Of a DNA stretch of 64,000 nucleotides, positions 1 to 14,059 are shown piece after piece. The stretch is from Anticarsia gemmatalis. Taxonomy: Eukaryota; Arthropoda; Insecta; Lepidoptera; Erebidae. The translations under genes were made by a program, and so were the position numbers. Position 1 is the first letter of the stretch; each line of letters begins with the position of its first letter. The stretch covers positions 10,600,501-10,664,500 of the forward strand of contig NC_134746.1 in NCBI RefSeq assembly GCF_050436995.1, read 5' to 3'. Under the pieces are notes generated by a model that did not search any database, had not been told where the DNA came from, and saw only the letters and a list, made by a program, of their open reading frames with translations.

Positions 1-3000
1 GAGACCCTCCTGAAGGAGAAATTAGGCTTCATCCTCTTGGTCTCGGAGTCGTCCCTCCGAGCCGCCGCGCCGCCGCCACCGCGCCGCACGCGCACCGTCA
101 CCGCGCGACGTTCTACTACGCGCAGGAGCTTACCCGCCTGCCAATATCAGATAATATATAAGTATAAAATCTTCGGTCAGTTATATTTAACAGGCATTCG
201 AGAAGGAGATAGTTCTCATTTTTATCAAGAGCAATCAGATTTTTGAGCTAAACGACAATCAATTTGTAAGAATTAGTTACACTGAAGTCTTATGCTGTCT
301 ATGTGACTTCGAAATAGAGATTGAAATCATTTTAAGAATCACTTAAAATTTAGTGTGAGCACTCGCGCTTAATTAATTCGAACATACATTTTAGAAGCAG
401 TCAGTTACAAAATCTTTCTCACCTGCGCAACATTATTAACAGGCTTATTATCTACAGCGAGCACAACGTCATCCCGTCTCAGGTCGGCGCGGTACGCGGG
501 CGACATCGGCACGACGGTGTCGATGAGCACCGAGCCCACGCCCTGGCAACACACGAGCCCTAGCGGCCCGGTCACGGCTGGCAACACTATGTCTAGGACT
601 AATACACCGCGGCGAAGCGATACCTGCCGACAAAAAAATGTTTTAGTACAGTTTTAATACACAATCTCAGTTAGTGGACTTTAGAAAATGAATGGAGAGT
701 CAGTAGATAGATTAGGTACGTAGCTTATGTTCGACGACGTCACGTAGTGTTTAAAAAAGTTTTCAGTTGTTGGAAATCGAAATAGACGGAGAGGCTTTAG
801 CATTTATAATATTAGAATGGACACTTATTTCTAGTAATAACTTAGTATTAGGCATAGTATCAATCTTAAGTCTGTCCCTACCATTGCATTGTTACCACGT
901 CTGAATGAAACAAAATCAGTCAATATCATATGTATACGTAATATGATTCCTTTCTTTTTATAAATGAGGAAATTAACAGCTTCAAATGCCTTTGTTATCG
1001 GTGTAATAATTTAATTCTTTTGTTCTATAGAAACTAAGCATTTCCTTGTTTGTTAAGTTTATTATGCGCCTGCGATGCGAACACTAGGAAAAACGTTAAT
1101 TAATTCGGATATCACATTACAAGTAACGTTGTACGGAAGATACGCTTGAGGTAATTATTTGATGATAAATAGTATTGAATAATATAACATAAGACTTTGA
1201 AGTTACAGCATAAATGTGTGTAAAAATAAAACACAGTTTTTATAACAGTAGAATTAGCATATTCATATTTTTACGCAACTTTCGTAGCCACATTTTGACT
1301 ACAAGGGAACTTACTTATCCATTTTACCAAATAGGAACTCAATTACTATCAAAGAGAGATCTATAACTTAAGACAAAACCTATCAGATGAGTACAGTAAA
1401 CCGACTACAAAATTTACAAAACTACTACTGCCTAGTTTGTATACTACATACCCATCCATGCGAATCAACAGCTAAGGCGGCTCGCACAGTCGCAGGTCCT
1501 CCCGACCACTGCAACCTCGTGACTTCCATGAGCCGCACCGTGAGCTTCCCATGTGGAGTCGGTCCATCTTCACCTTCCGTACTCCCAGGGTCCGACTTAG
1601 GGAAGAACGGCTTGTAGCTGCGCAATGAACGACCGACTTATCACACCGATATTTATACTGAGATATAACACTTATCGTTTGTAAATAGTACTGATATTGT
1701 ATCAATGATAAATATTTCGATGCCCTAAATAAACAATTAGGACATTTTTAATCTCTTAAATCCACAAGACGGTCAAACCGTGCACGTTTTTGACGTCACT
1801 GAATAAAGAACTTTATATTCGTACACTACAAGGTTGTGATTTATAAAAACTTGTCCGTTCAAACACTATTCAATTTATACTTAGTAAGTACCGATTCAAT
1901 TTGAAAAGTGTGATATCACAAAAGTGCTCGACTTTGATTGAATTCACTGAAAACCAATTAATAGAAATCCTAGCAAAGTTTATTAAAGAACATTTTCCCA
2001 GAGCGTTTTCCAACGACTTGATTGTTTTAATTTAATTTATGAGAGGAGTTTGTAAGCCATATAAGTGTGCAATCAGAGCTCACGATGTTTGACACTAATA
2101 AGACAGGGGCCGTCTCGGAACCGCGGGAGTATTAAAAGTTTGACAACTCCTCCAAGTTTGCGAACTCTTGATTGACATGAAGATTTAATATGACAAGCCA
2201 AGGCTAGCCATCAAATTAGTAGACCGCGTGAATTGTGGACATCAAGCTAAGTGATTCAATTTAGTCGTATTATGTTAAAAGGTAGTACATTACATGTGGA
2301 GTTATGTGGTTTAGACACGGACGCTTAACAAAAATATACTGGAACCATTTAGAATTTTAAAATATTAAATACCATAAGGCTTTTTTTCCGAATTTGTACG
2401 CAAATTTTCATGAGTTATGCCGTCTTCTTGAGCCGGATTTCTTTATTGAGATAAGAAGTTACATCCCAATTTTGTATCATAAGAATTTGAAGTAGCTCAC
2501 AAAGTTGCGATTTCTTTATCAAGTTATTATGCTTGTCGACGCCGAATGCCAATAAATAACCGTGATACTTCACTGATCTCTTACCGTATTTTATAATTAG
2601 GTAGCGTGTGCCTTTGCGCGACTGCTCTCCTAATGTGTGCGGCGACTAAAGAAGCCAGTCTAGGCTTGATCTGTCTTCCCTGGAACCTTCCGCGCACTCG
2701 GAGCTCAAGCTTCGGTGGTGACTCGAAGGCGAGCGCCCAGTGCGTGTAAGGAGTTCGGCGGAACATTACTCGCACGTTCCCACTCAAACTTTCAACTGAA
2801 AACATGTAGAAAGGGATCAGGGATGTATAATATCAATAGGGAAGAGAATGTTAAAACTATGAATGTTACTAAAACCGTATTTTTTTCACTGATAGTCGGA
2901 TCTTTATAATCATTTAATTACATTTTTCTGCAATTTTACAATTAAGATGTATTTTATTCACTAGTCATATTGTATTATGTTCAGGAAAACTATCAAGCGT

Positions 3001-6000
3001 TTACAAGAAACAATTATTACAATAATCAGTTAAATCACGCCATCGCATAATAATATCATCGTAGTAAACGGAACTCATATTTATATTTATCGCTATTCGT
3101 AAAAGTACTTTATGATTCTTTAACATAATTTATGCCATGTTTGCATGAAACAGACTAATGGAGAACCCCTCCTAACTAAATATGGCGTAATATAATATTC
3201 AACCGGGATTATACAGTAGATTTAACATATTCGTAATTTATTCAAAAGTTACTAGAAGTTGAAAGATAAATATTTAAACGATAAAAAGTTTGTTATCGTC
3301 GTGTTCAAAAAGTTTTTTTATGACGCGGTTTTAAAATTCAACACGGTGTTAAAAAATAAACATATTTATCAAAAATATGATAACAATATTACGTGTTTTC
3401 AATTCTTATGAATATGTACATTGTACATACCTAAAGGTAATTTTAAAAGATACACGATGTACTCCGCTAACGTAAGCATTTACGAAATTAAGTCAAAGCT
3501 TGACTAATATTGTAGGCATTCATTCTTATATGTTTGAAAGTGATAAAGCTAATCCGTGTGTAACCTCGAAATTATCACTCAACTGTACACAAGGCATGGC
3601 ATGTACTTTATACAATTACTATTATTATCGAAGTCCTTCTTAATACTTATCAAAATTTAAAGAAATTAGATAAATTCTGCTAGAGCCTCGAGCTTACGCT
3701 AGTAATATAATACCAAAATCATACCAGTAATGGATATATTAGCAATCTTGCCGAGCAGCATGACCGCGTCCACATCGATCCTGAAGCTGCCGTCATACGC
3801 GATGTTGAACTGCAGGTCCAAGGACCTCAGCCTCGCACCGTCTTCCTCCAGCTCGCCCGTCAGTAGCCGAAGGTTCGAGATGCTGGGGAACTCTGTGCCC
3901 ACTTCTAATGAACGAAGCTGGAAGTATTGAAGTACCTACTTGTTACTGATATAGACGATTCAAATCATATTCCTCATATGCAATAAAGAATCTAATTTGC
4001 ATCACTTTTCATTTTCATTCCCATTTAATATATCAATACCATATTGATATATTAAATGGGATGAACCCTTTAAAGCATGTATGTTTTAGGTACTCGTATC
4101 AGTGGACTTTTAGTGTCTTGAGTGGGATGCTTAAAATTTTAATGGGTCTCATAAAATAATACGGAGAACCAAAAGAGTATATTGATGGTTTTAAAAATAT
4201 TACAAATTAATGAAAGATCTTTATCAACAAAGTGATACTCCAAACATAAGGAAACATTCTTCTTTTGTCACCATATTACTAAACTTCTGCTCAACCTTCT
4301 CTCAGACCTCGACATTATCTTCCAACTTCGATTGCAGAACAGAAAACATACACTAGTTCCTAAAGCCTTTCGTCTCATACTAAATTCATAGATAGAGAAG
4401 AGATGGAGCTATTTATAGCCGGATTCCGGCCGACAAAGCCACAAGCCGCATGACAAACGACAGGCAACCGACGTTTAGGCGACGTAACCACAAATCGTGA
4501 AGGAAATCGTTTATTGAAGAGATTCATTTTGAGACCGATAACATTCTGTATTCAATAGAATGAGTTTATTTACACATACGTCATTTAAGATATTATTACA
4601 ATAAAATATGTGCCATTAACTTAATCTATCTTTAGTAATAAGCGAAGAGAGCAGCTTTTATTGCTGCCTTAAAGAAGCGCCTAAATCTTGGATCGTTTCT
4701 TGTCAACAAGGACTGCAACAGTTTGAGCCAGATCCGCGGCTCCAACGCAGCAATAATTGTAAAGATTGAAGATTGATTTAAAATTATTATCATAAAAAAA
4801 TAAATAAGTGATTGTGTGCTTGAACATCTCAATGATGTTGTTTTATGTTCTTTAAAACTCAAGCAAACAAACACTTATATTCTACCTCACGTTCGTATTA
4901 AAGAGTTTTAAAGAGACACAATTTACCTATTCATACGTGTACATAGGTATAGTCTCGCATATCACTCATTTCATTTTCATCTCAATAAGAGCATTCGGGC
5001 TCGAGAGACTACGTTGATGGATGAAAGTAAACACTCTGTTCGCAAACATATTTGTAGACGTTCTGAATATTACTGACAGTACTACCTATAACAGTTCTCA
5101 TATGAAATATGTACCCACGAGTATTAATATCCCGTGAAAAAAGTATTTGCATAATATTCAACAACATTAGCTATGAGAAAAACAACATCTTTTACGTGTT
5201 ATTTTTACTGAAACTGTCTGAAACAACGAAGCTCCCGACCTTTGGGAATTAGATGGAAAGGTATTGCTCAAACATTGCTTAGGGCGGTTGCGAGTTTCCC
5301 TTCGATAAGGGTTCCAAATGAAAAGAAAGAATATTGGGAAATAAATCCTCTATTTCAATGCATAGAACCTTACTGAGGCTTTTCTCTTTTTCATGTTTGC
5401 TCGAATGAGGGAAACATCTGAATACTTTGAGCAGATATTCAAATATGTACTTTCTTAGATGTCCTGGGGGCAATGTGTATCTCAGTTGCCATCTATTTGA
5501 AAGCCACTGTACCGTACATTGATTATTACTTAAATGACGACGGTTTGTGCCTTACGTTAAAACAGCAATGCAGAGTAATTATCGAATCTCGGTTTCTAGT
5601 TGTCAACAGAAATACACAAAAAGCATGCAAGTATGTTTTAACTGTGACTGGTTTATACTGGTTTACATTGACAAAACGCAACATATTTTGTTCTATAATT
5701 GAGTCAGTCAACACAAAGGTATCCGCATTATTTTTTGCACGAAACGATATGTGCTAGCCATTACGAGTTAGCTACCTACCTACTAGTAATAGCAAAACGA
5801 TCAATATGAAATTATACGGCCATTTTTTTCAGTATGTTCTTTATTGAATGCCGTGTTTCCACGTCGTCGGCCGTTTGTTATCCATTGAAGCTCACCGAAG
5901 CGAGCAGTTTGCTAATAAATAAGGACTGTTCAATGTATGACGTGTTAATTAACTGTTTAATTGGATGTATTGAGGAGTTGATGGGTAATTAAAATTGATG

Positions 6001-9000
6001 CGTGATATTCGATCTGTTTTTGGGGGAAAAGCTATTGGTTGAAGAGATTAATAATTGGTGTTTTCACTTCTGTCGGGAAATTGGTTCTCCATATTCAAAG
6101 CGTTAGCAGCTTCGATTTATTAAAGTAACATAATATCATTTACTAACTATTTCAACTTCATCATACCTACGAACCTTCCCAATTATTTCTCAAGCAAAAT
6201 TTTATCTCAAGAGGTATTTTCGGCTCGCCTTTTCCAATTACATGAGGTGCGGGATCGGCTTCTAGTCTAATTAGATCCGGCTGAATATCAGATTTATACC
6301 AACTGACCTCTGACCTTTGCAAATTTTGCGACCTAAAGGGGCAAATATATTTCGGGCAAGCTTTGAATATACATCTGCTTTTATTAGGCACTCCGTAATT
6401 AATGAGGTGGACGCCACCTAATAAAGTAATAAGGGAACGTGCCCAGGTAATTAAACTCCAATTTAGGGTTATTATTAGAGCTTAAATGACAAAGTTATTG
6501 TATGGGAAACGAAGCGTGAATGACTTATATTTCCAATTATACTTTATGATAATTTATATTTTCAATTATATACTGAACATCGGAAAACACCTTAAAGGTT
6601 GGAGAAAATATTCAAATCAACCCAATGTATCGGCCAGCTATGTATCATTATACGAACGTACGTGATATTCAACATTTCTAAACAAGGACCAATTAGTCTA
6701 GACAACGCGGCAACGTTTCAATTACCATCACAACGAGAACACACATTCCCTCCAATCGTTTCAGCTATGCGATACAATTACAATACATACGTAGTGGACC
6801 TACATTCACTAAAGACAGATGATTCCTCTGATTGAATTAGATGCTAGGGTGTGTCAACTTGCGTAGCCTACACAATATTCACAGTCAATAATAGGAAATG
6901 GATTTTTATTAGCCGAAGACAAAGGTTCGGTACGATTTCCTGCGATAATTGAATCTTATTTATTTCCGTCGCGTGACGTAAATCCACAAACGAAATAAAG
7001 TTCCTATAGAAATGATTTCAGACTTTTATCTCTTATTTTACCTTGCTTTCGACTTCTCTCGTACAATTTGCAAGTAATATTACTTAAAGTTCTTTCTTAT
7101 CTCAATAAGTTTCAGTGAAAAGTCCATCCTGCGGACACAAGAGCAATGCATAAGTTCGTGGCTAACAATTCAAACTTTTGCCGGCTAGATATCTACGCGT
7201 TCCGACGTAGAGTACCTAAGTTATGGGTCTTTTAAGCTGGGATATTAAATAGTCTCAGAAAGAAGAGTTAAGACCCTTTAAGTTGGTATTATATGTATAA
7301 AAAAAAGATATTAAGTATATGAAACGGCTCACGTCATAAGCTGTATCTGTAGCTCGATTCTCTACTCCTATCGACTGCCGACAACCGGGTAGCTGTGGAG
7401 AAATTTCACTCGGAAATCTGTTTAGCGTCTCTACAGGGCTTCGTTAGCTATTTTGGCAGTTCATTTTAAATATATTTTAATTATATTATTTTTTACATTT
7501 TTAATATAATTTACTCTCGGTACTTGATAGAACCGACTATAGAGAAATGAGAGAGCTGAGGTGTTTATACTAAAGTCATTCAAAGGCAGCAGTACCGCCT
7601 TTTTATTTTTTCGGCTAAAGATTTTACACTTACCGTTAACGACTCAAAGATCTTCCCCGACGAAGTCTTGGCGAGCAGTTCAGCCAGTTCAGAGGCCATG
7701 CGCCGGCGCAGCCAGCGCGTGTCAGCCGTGCTCTGCTGGAAGATGAACTGCAACATCGCGTTCAGCGCTCCCTCAGGCGTAGAGCCCGCGCCCCGGGTCA
7801 ACTCCGTAAGTATCTCCTGATGGAAAATATGCACCGTATATCATCTGAAGGTTAGAATCGAACTTCTACGCTAAAATATTAGAAATTCAAAATCGTTACT
7901 AACTCTATTTCGAGAACTCACTTTCATTTATTTATGAATAAAAAAATCTATAGTGGCCTGGAATTTTAGAAACGCACTCGGTGAAATAGGCTCACCCCAT
8001 ATTACACGAGACTGACATTGCTAATTGCGAAACATGAGTGTATTTTATACACCTCTGCCTATATGCCTTCGGGTAAAACAAGCGTGATAGATGTATGTAA
8101 AATAAAGGCAGTGCAATCATCAGTTTTCTGTAGCATCTCTTTAGACTATTTCTAAAGCTTTAAAAACTGACTGAAAAGGTTAAAAAAGAAGTAAAGGAAA
8201 TGTATGTTTACAGTATTGCTTTACTCTACCAAAGTTAATAAGGAGGGTTTAAATGTCATGCGTATCAAAGTATCTGTGACACTCACGTTAATACCTGTGT
8301 GACCTCGTTTAAACCATGATTTACGTTAGCCTAATGAATAGTAATAGTAGTTCCGTTATATCATTTTTATTACGTCATACCATTTCTTTCACGGCTTCGA
8401 TTGAGGCATCTGACAAGGGGCAAACCTAGCGCTGACAGCAAACTGCTAAAGACAGTTCACGGAAGTCTGGGTTACTATATAGACTCTCAGTAGATATATC
8501 CTCATAGAATTTCCGGAACTTCCCTTTAATACTTAATTCAATCAAAAACTTCGTAATCCATAGTCGTTTCCAACGCTTGAATAAGTGAAGCAGTTTCAAG
8601 GCATGTCTATTTCTATAAATAAGACATTTCAACGTAAGGTTTCAAGTCAAATTAATTTGATAGCTGCAAAGTGAAGACCTCACAGAGGCGTAAGTGAATT
8701 AAATTGCTTCAGGTTTATTTATGGGTGTTGAAGTAAACAAGATGGTTTTCAAAGCTGTTGAAGGCTCTCAGAGGTGCTGTTTACGACTGGAAAATCATAT
8801 TTTATCACCTCTGGCCGAGGAGAATTGTTGACAGTAATGTGATTTTACAATTTGTGGATAACGCCTACAGGTTTCAGCTTCAACTGTTGAAGTAATTTAA
8901 CTTATTGAGATTAGATTTCAGAGCATTTGATCTCCTCGTTCTTGACATTTCAGGTTGTTGTTTTCAGATTTGCGGATTAGTTAGGTATAATTGGGTTTTG

Positions 9001-12000
9001 AAGACAATTTCGTGTAAATTAAAATAACTGCTTTTATCTTGTTTGTTATTATTCTTTATTGCGAACGTTAGTCTTGTTCCCTACTAATCAAATTTTTACA
9101 ACATCTGACTATGATCCTAATTCTCAAAATTCATTAAACATTTCTGGAAATTGTGATTTACCTCCCGCAGCTATGTAATTCTACAATTTTCAAACACCCA
9201 ATTTCTCGGAACCAATATCGTACACTAAACATATTTTTCAAGGTATTTCTAGTACAGAATTACCGAATCGAAAAACTCTTGGCACCAATTTATTCAATTG
9301 CCCCGTATTATGTTCCGCTTATGTAAATGTAACGGCTCAGTAATCGGGTGTTATGTACAAAGTTCGGAACGATCGATCAATTAACCAACAAGTAGGTTAT
9401 TCCGTTGGCATTTCTGCGCCGGTAGTGTTCCATTTACTGGCGTTAGTTTCACTATCAATCAAGAGAGCATCTCGCCTTGAATTATTGCTATCTCCAGTCA
9501 AACGTATCGGTTGTGTGATACGAAGTGACGTGTGAACAAAATTATTGAGCTGTATTATCGTATAATTATTCCCGCAATATGATTTTGAACATGGCTTCTA
9601 TAGTTCTAACACTAACCACTTAGCAGAGAGACTTGTATACAAGGTTTACGGTTAGCGGAGGAAGGGGGTACCTACACAAAATTCAGAACAGTTGCAGTGG
9701 TGACCTGGCTAATGCAGCTGACGATAGCCTGTTTGATACAGCCACTTTATTTAGAAAATACACCGAATTCTTCATTATTTCTATTATGTTGTCGAACTAT
9801 ACGCTCTGTGTGTCTACACAAATCTTGTTTAATTTTCGGGAAGGTAATGTCCAAAGGTGTTGAAAACTTCCTCCAAGGTAAACTTTAGACACTCGTCGAC
9901 AAGTCAAATCAAGAGTGGCATAAATGCCTACGCTAGAATTACTTTGAATCCGAATTTGAAATCAAGAATAGAGGTATCATTACATTTGTATCGAACACTG
10001 CGGTACAAATGTACCTATGTGCGTTGAAATGGTTACTTGGTATAGAAGTGCAAGCGTCAAACCACTAATAAATTGATTGATGAAGACGAGAAGAGCTAAG
10101 TCAATACGTAGTATTATGTCAAAAGTCCCAGCTACGAAAATAGTCACTTCGTGTAGCAAATGTCTTTAATGCTCTAAGATTTTTTTCGAGTCCATCCCTT
10201 CATATATCATAGTAATGTTCGCTTTAGTATCCATTGGTCCGTGTTATCTCAGCTATTAGCACGATTACTCCTTTAATGTATATATCACCTTTCATGTACT
10301 CAACCTTATTCCACGTAGATAATAAATACTTACGAAATACGAAGAGAGTTACAAAGTAATCTTATCCAGAATACTTCGACCGTACTTTCATGAGCTTACG
10401 CACTAATGAAGTTTCTTTTGATCCAAAGACTTAATACTGCTTTGACGTACAAAAGGAAGGTACTAGAATGTTTGTTGTGAATCTACAGATGTAGAGAAAA
10501 GAGAGGTGTGACGTCATACCTCATCAACCGAAATTTGTATCGACACGGCTGTATTTAATTATATTTTGCACAACATTGAGGCCGGCAGCGGCGCGTAATT
10601 AAAGCCCTTTATTTGGGGCGCGTAAATGATGGACGGTGGTCAAGTATAAATAAAATACGAAATAATAGACCACTGGTTTCCCCGTTATATAAAGCAAAAC
10701 ATTCACCATTCATTACGCAGTATGTGGGGAGTTGTTTTGTTAGAAATATTTACGATACAAAATGTTAATATTATTATGTGTTTATGGTTTGCTTAATACG
10801 CGTTAAATTAGCTTTGTTATTACGTGTTCAATCAAACATTATGCGCGGTTTCTACAGTTAAAAATGTTGACGCCGCAGAAAAATCTGTCTGGCATTTTGA
10901 AGTTATATATAATTTCGCTAATTAGTTTCTAAAAAAACTCCAAGTTTCTTTTTACACTGTTCAAATAGTCGCTCTACAACTTTTATTTTGAATTCAAAGT
11001 GTCCAAAGCCCGTGGAAAAATCATTTAACGGATTTTCCAATATGCTTGTTCAACAGTATGTATTTCGGGCACACAACCGGCTAACATAAAACACATTTTA
11101 CGATGTGTTTTACAAGATCAGTATTGTCAATCTAAATCCTTTTGGGTCGTTGGTAGTACACACGTGTCGCAACCTTCTAAAGGTCGCGTTGGGGATAATC
11201 CTCAAATTATACTGTACACGGACATTTCACAGTTCATTCATGACGATGTTTCGGTGTTGGCGAACTTGATAACTTTGTGAAACATCAAACTACTATTATA
11301 ATGTCTATTAGTTTATGAAATTATCTAGCTGGGAAGATAGTTATAGCGGAATTCAACGTTTGGATAATTTGTTTTAACGAATCTGATGAATAAGAATAAT
11401 TTTCGCTTTGTATTAATCTTAGGTATTGGTACAATTGCGGTATGAGTAAAATTAGCTGCTTTGTTTTTCAATTCATCGGGATTAATGTTTAAGCATTTTA
11501 ATCCAAATTAAATCTTCTTTCCACGTAATTACAAAACACACGAGAGACACGATTCTTCAAATTAGTTATTTCAGATTACTTGAATTAAAGGAACAAGCTG
11601 CTTAGTAATTATTTTGATTCTGAGAATCGAGGAAATGCCTACTGTTGGCTTGATTTTGTATTCAAACCTTAAAGACGAAGGCAATATACATATCTGTAAG
11701 AGTATTGTCATAATACTTTATCTATAAGTTCTTAAAATGTACCACGTAGATTTCACTGAACTTATACGTTTATATTTCAGACTATACTAATAAAATAATG
11801 CTAAAAAGTTTGTCTGTTTGATTGCATTTATCTCAGAAAATACTAGTTCGAATTAAAAAAATATTTTTATCTTCCATTTACTGAGGAAGACAATGGACTA
11901 TACATAATATATCACATTATAAGCATCGCGCTATGTCTAAGCGAAAACGAACTAACTCCTCGAGGACGAATTCTCGGGAGGCCGCTATTATGGATAATAG

Positions 12001-14059
12001 GAAAATCCAAAGCTTAGAATAAGCTAACATACGTTATCTTAATTTATGGAAAGCCCATGGGAAGGTAGAAAATGATTGTTTTAATTATAAAATAATTGAT
12101 ATTTTCTGCCTGCTAGCTAACTTAATTAAAATTAGTAGTCCTCCCAATTCTAAGAGGATGGCACGTTTTGAGTGAAGGCTACACCCTCCCTTTTCCAAGA
12201 AAAACAGCCTTTGTTTGTTATTCGAAGGATTTCAGCCTCCAGCCAAAAGTACCTATACAGACACTGAGTGATAGAGAATAATCTAAATACAATATGAGCC
12301 TAATTTAAAATCCATTACGTTCCCTCTATAATAAAGAATGTAACAAAAGGTACGGAGATCTGGAACCTTTGTGTACAAAGCTCGGGTTACGCGGTACACT
12401 TTAATTTTCATACTGTTGTTTGTACTGAACAAGAACGGGAAAATAAACAGATTGACACGGCTAATGTCAACTGTTTGTTGCGAACTCAAGTTGTACTTTA
12501 GTGAAACGTCAAGCAGCGATACATTTTATTTGCCGCGGTATTAAATATGAATTGTAGGTTTGCGATTATGCTTGAAAATTAATGTTGATTTGTTTTGTTC
12601 CTTGTGCTGATTACTCTTGTTACGTACACATAGTAGTTTGAAATGAAGCTAATAATTTTATCTTTTTTTACAAATTCTTTGTGACACTATATCTAAAATT
12701 TGTACCTTAACGTAAACAAGAGCATGCCTAGATATCTTGATTACGTCAAAAAATCAATTAATCAAAGTTACGAGGTAGAATTTTAGTTCAAAAATATTCT
12801 TTAAGGGTAAATATTTTGTACTTGTTTGCCTATAATGTAATTATTTGTACGCTCCAGAGATTAAACAGGCCAAGTCTAGAGAGATTGATGGCTCGCCCTA
12901 TTTTTTTAAACATCGGCATCGTTGTAGTTATAACAAGTTTCTTGGTACAAAATTATGAGCTATTGTGATTGTATTTGGAACAATACGACCTCATCTGTTC
13001 AGAGAACTTCTAGTGCTTTAATTAATTAATTGGTTATAACTTGGCTATTGTTTGAGTGAGCCCTTTGTTGAGAATCTAGGTAGATTATAGCGCTGCGTGG
13101 CTACTAGATGTGCAGTTTTAACGACCAATAGAAAAACTACAATATACTTTTATATTTACATTAGTATTATTAACAACAATTACTAACTGTGAAACAAACA
13201 TATCGTATGAAGGTATAAGGAAACGATTCTGCCACTAGATAAATTTCTTTAAAATAGTACCTACTATATTCTGAAAGACGTCTTTCCATAGATGAATGCC
13301 ATTCCTCATCGCGCAATCGAGGCTTCGGCCTTTCAATTAATTGTCCGCATCGGTCGATATGTGCCGATAGTGCATCTCATTTGCGTTCATCAGTAAAGTT
13401 ATGACGTTATGAGCGAGCTACGATAGCGCGTGGTCCGCAAGAGAGCCGTGCTCGCATTGATACGACGTGATTATGCAGAGAAGCGGATTCCCTGATGTCT
13501 CCTCCTGCATACGAATCAGTTAAAATGAGATGCAGACGCATTCATTGACGTGGCTGTAATCGAGCGCGGTATTTACTTTAAAAGCATTCCTTTTGTTCTT
13601 TACTGAAATTTATCTAGAGCCTTAAGCTACGCTAAAGGTTACGCTTATTTGAAATACATAAATACGTTCAAAGTAATACATCAGTACAACTTTCTAAAGG
13701 TTATGTTTAGTTTGTTACTAAATAAATATGTACAACAAATAAAGTGAGCAAACACCCATAACTTTAAAGGATTGCATTTAAAACTAAAACATAAAGCGCA
13801 AACTGTGCTGAAATGGGCTGGGTTGATCACAACAATCACGGTCTAGCTAAATAACTTATAATTCAAATTCTGTTTCTTTTTAGTCATTTTTATAAAGATA
13901 ACTCACCGCTGGCAACGTGACAGGTAGGCTGAGGTCCTCCTGCTCCTGCGGCTTCTGCTCGAACGCCTTCACGTAGTAGATGAAGATCACGACCGGCACA
14001 GACAGCGCCGACACTGCGCCGAACATTGCCGCCATCAGCAACCACGTCCAGTCCGGCAT
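1..14059 (-). CDS. PDZD8: PDZD8-like SMP/PDZ lipid-transfer protein, N-terminal part (3' end outside window)
   Basis: Seven exons read on the minus strand: 14059-13907, 7816-7634, 3917-3725, 2795-2585, 1617-1452, 623-423 and 137-1 (cut by the window edge). All introns are GT/AG and the frame is continuous for about 414 codons. The ATG at 14059 opens MPDWTWLLMAA and a hydrophobic anchor at about residues 5-29. An SMP (TULIP lipid-transfer) domain follows at about 75-250, ending in HTLPNYKIRYKPFFP, which matches the PDZD8 family closely. Next come a C2-like stretch (about 260-302) and a PDZ domain (about 305-395) closing with AVTVRVRR. Known family role: an ER-anchored protein that moves lipids at contacts with late endosomes, lysosomes or mitochondria. 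The usual C-terminal C1 zinc-finger and coiled-coil part would lie left of the window. A possible acceptor (CAG before 14078) suggests an upstream non-coding exon. The short introns at 138-422, 624-1451, 1618-2584 and 2796-3724 hold nothing I recognise. Confidence 0.9.
3918..7633 (-). other. PDZD8 intron 2
   Basis: A 3.7-kb AT-rich intron between two SMP-domain exons. It contains the perfect palindrome at 4020-4060. Around 6390-6480 there are several TAATTA-type homeodomain-like words and a small hairpin (AGGTGG, three bases, CCACCT). No coding exon was recognised on either strand. Confidence 0.6.
4020..4060. repeat. perfect 19-bp inverted repeat (palindrome)
   Basis: Arms 4020-4038 and 4042-4060 are exact reverse complements separated by 3 bases. 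The similarity continues outward with one indel (TTCATTCCC on the left, GGGATGAA on the right). It is very AT-rich in the middle. It could be a tiny foldback element or a cruciform-prone site; no target duplication is clear. Confidence 0.8.
7817..13906 (-). other. PDZD8 intron 1
   Basis: A 6.1-kb intron separating the membrane-anchor exon from the first SMP exon. It holds a degenerate dispersed-repeat fragment at 11782-11870 and a more GC-rich block at about 13290-13570 (see findings). Near 10560-10640 is a mixed block with GGCAGCGGCGCG next to TAATTA words. No protein-coding exon was recognised in the rest. Confidence 0.55.
11782..11870 (-). repeat. fragment of the dispersed repeat seen at 19468-19713, inverted
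   Basis: Its complement runs parallel to the right-hand half of the 19468-19713 repeat. Words shared with that repeat's complement include ATACTAATA-type, GTTTGTCTGTTTGA, ATCTCAG and TACTAGTTCGAATT. It is diverged and truncated: the GCTGACCCGCGCG head is missing. Confidence 0.5.

Noticed and set aside
7340..7555. Possible MITE in PDZD8 intron 2 (CTCGATTCTCTAC ... GTAGAGAAT-like end)
   Set aside because: The ends pair over only a few words (TCGATTCTCTAC versus TCATTTCTCTAT) and no target duplication is clear.
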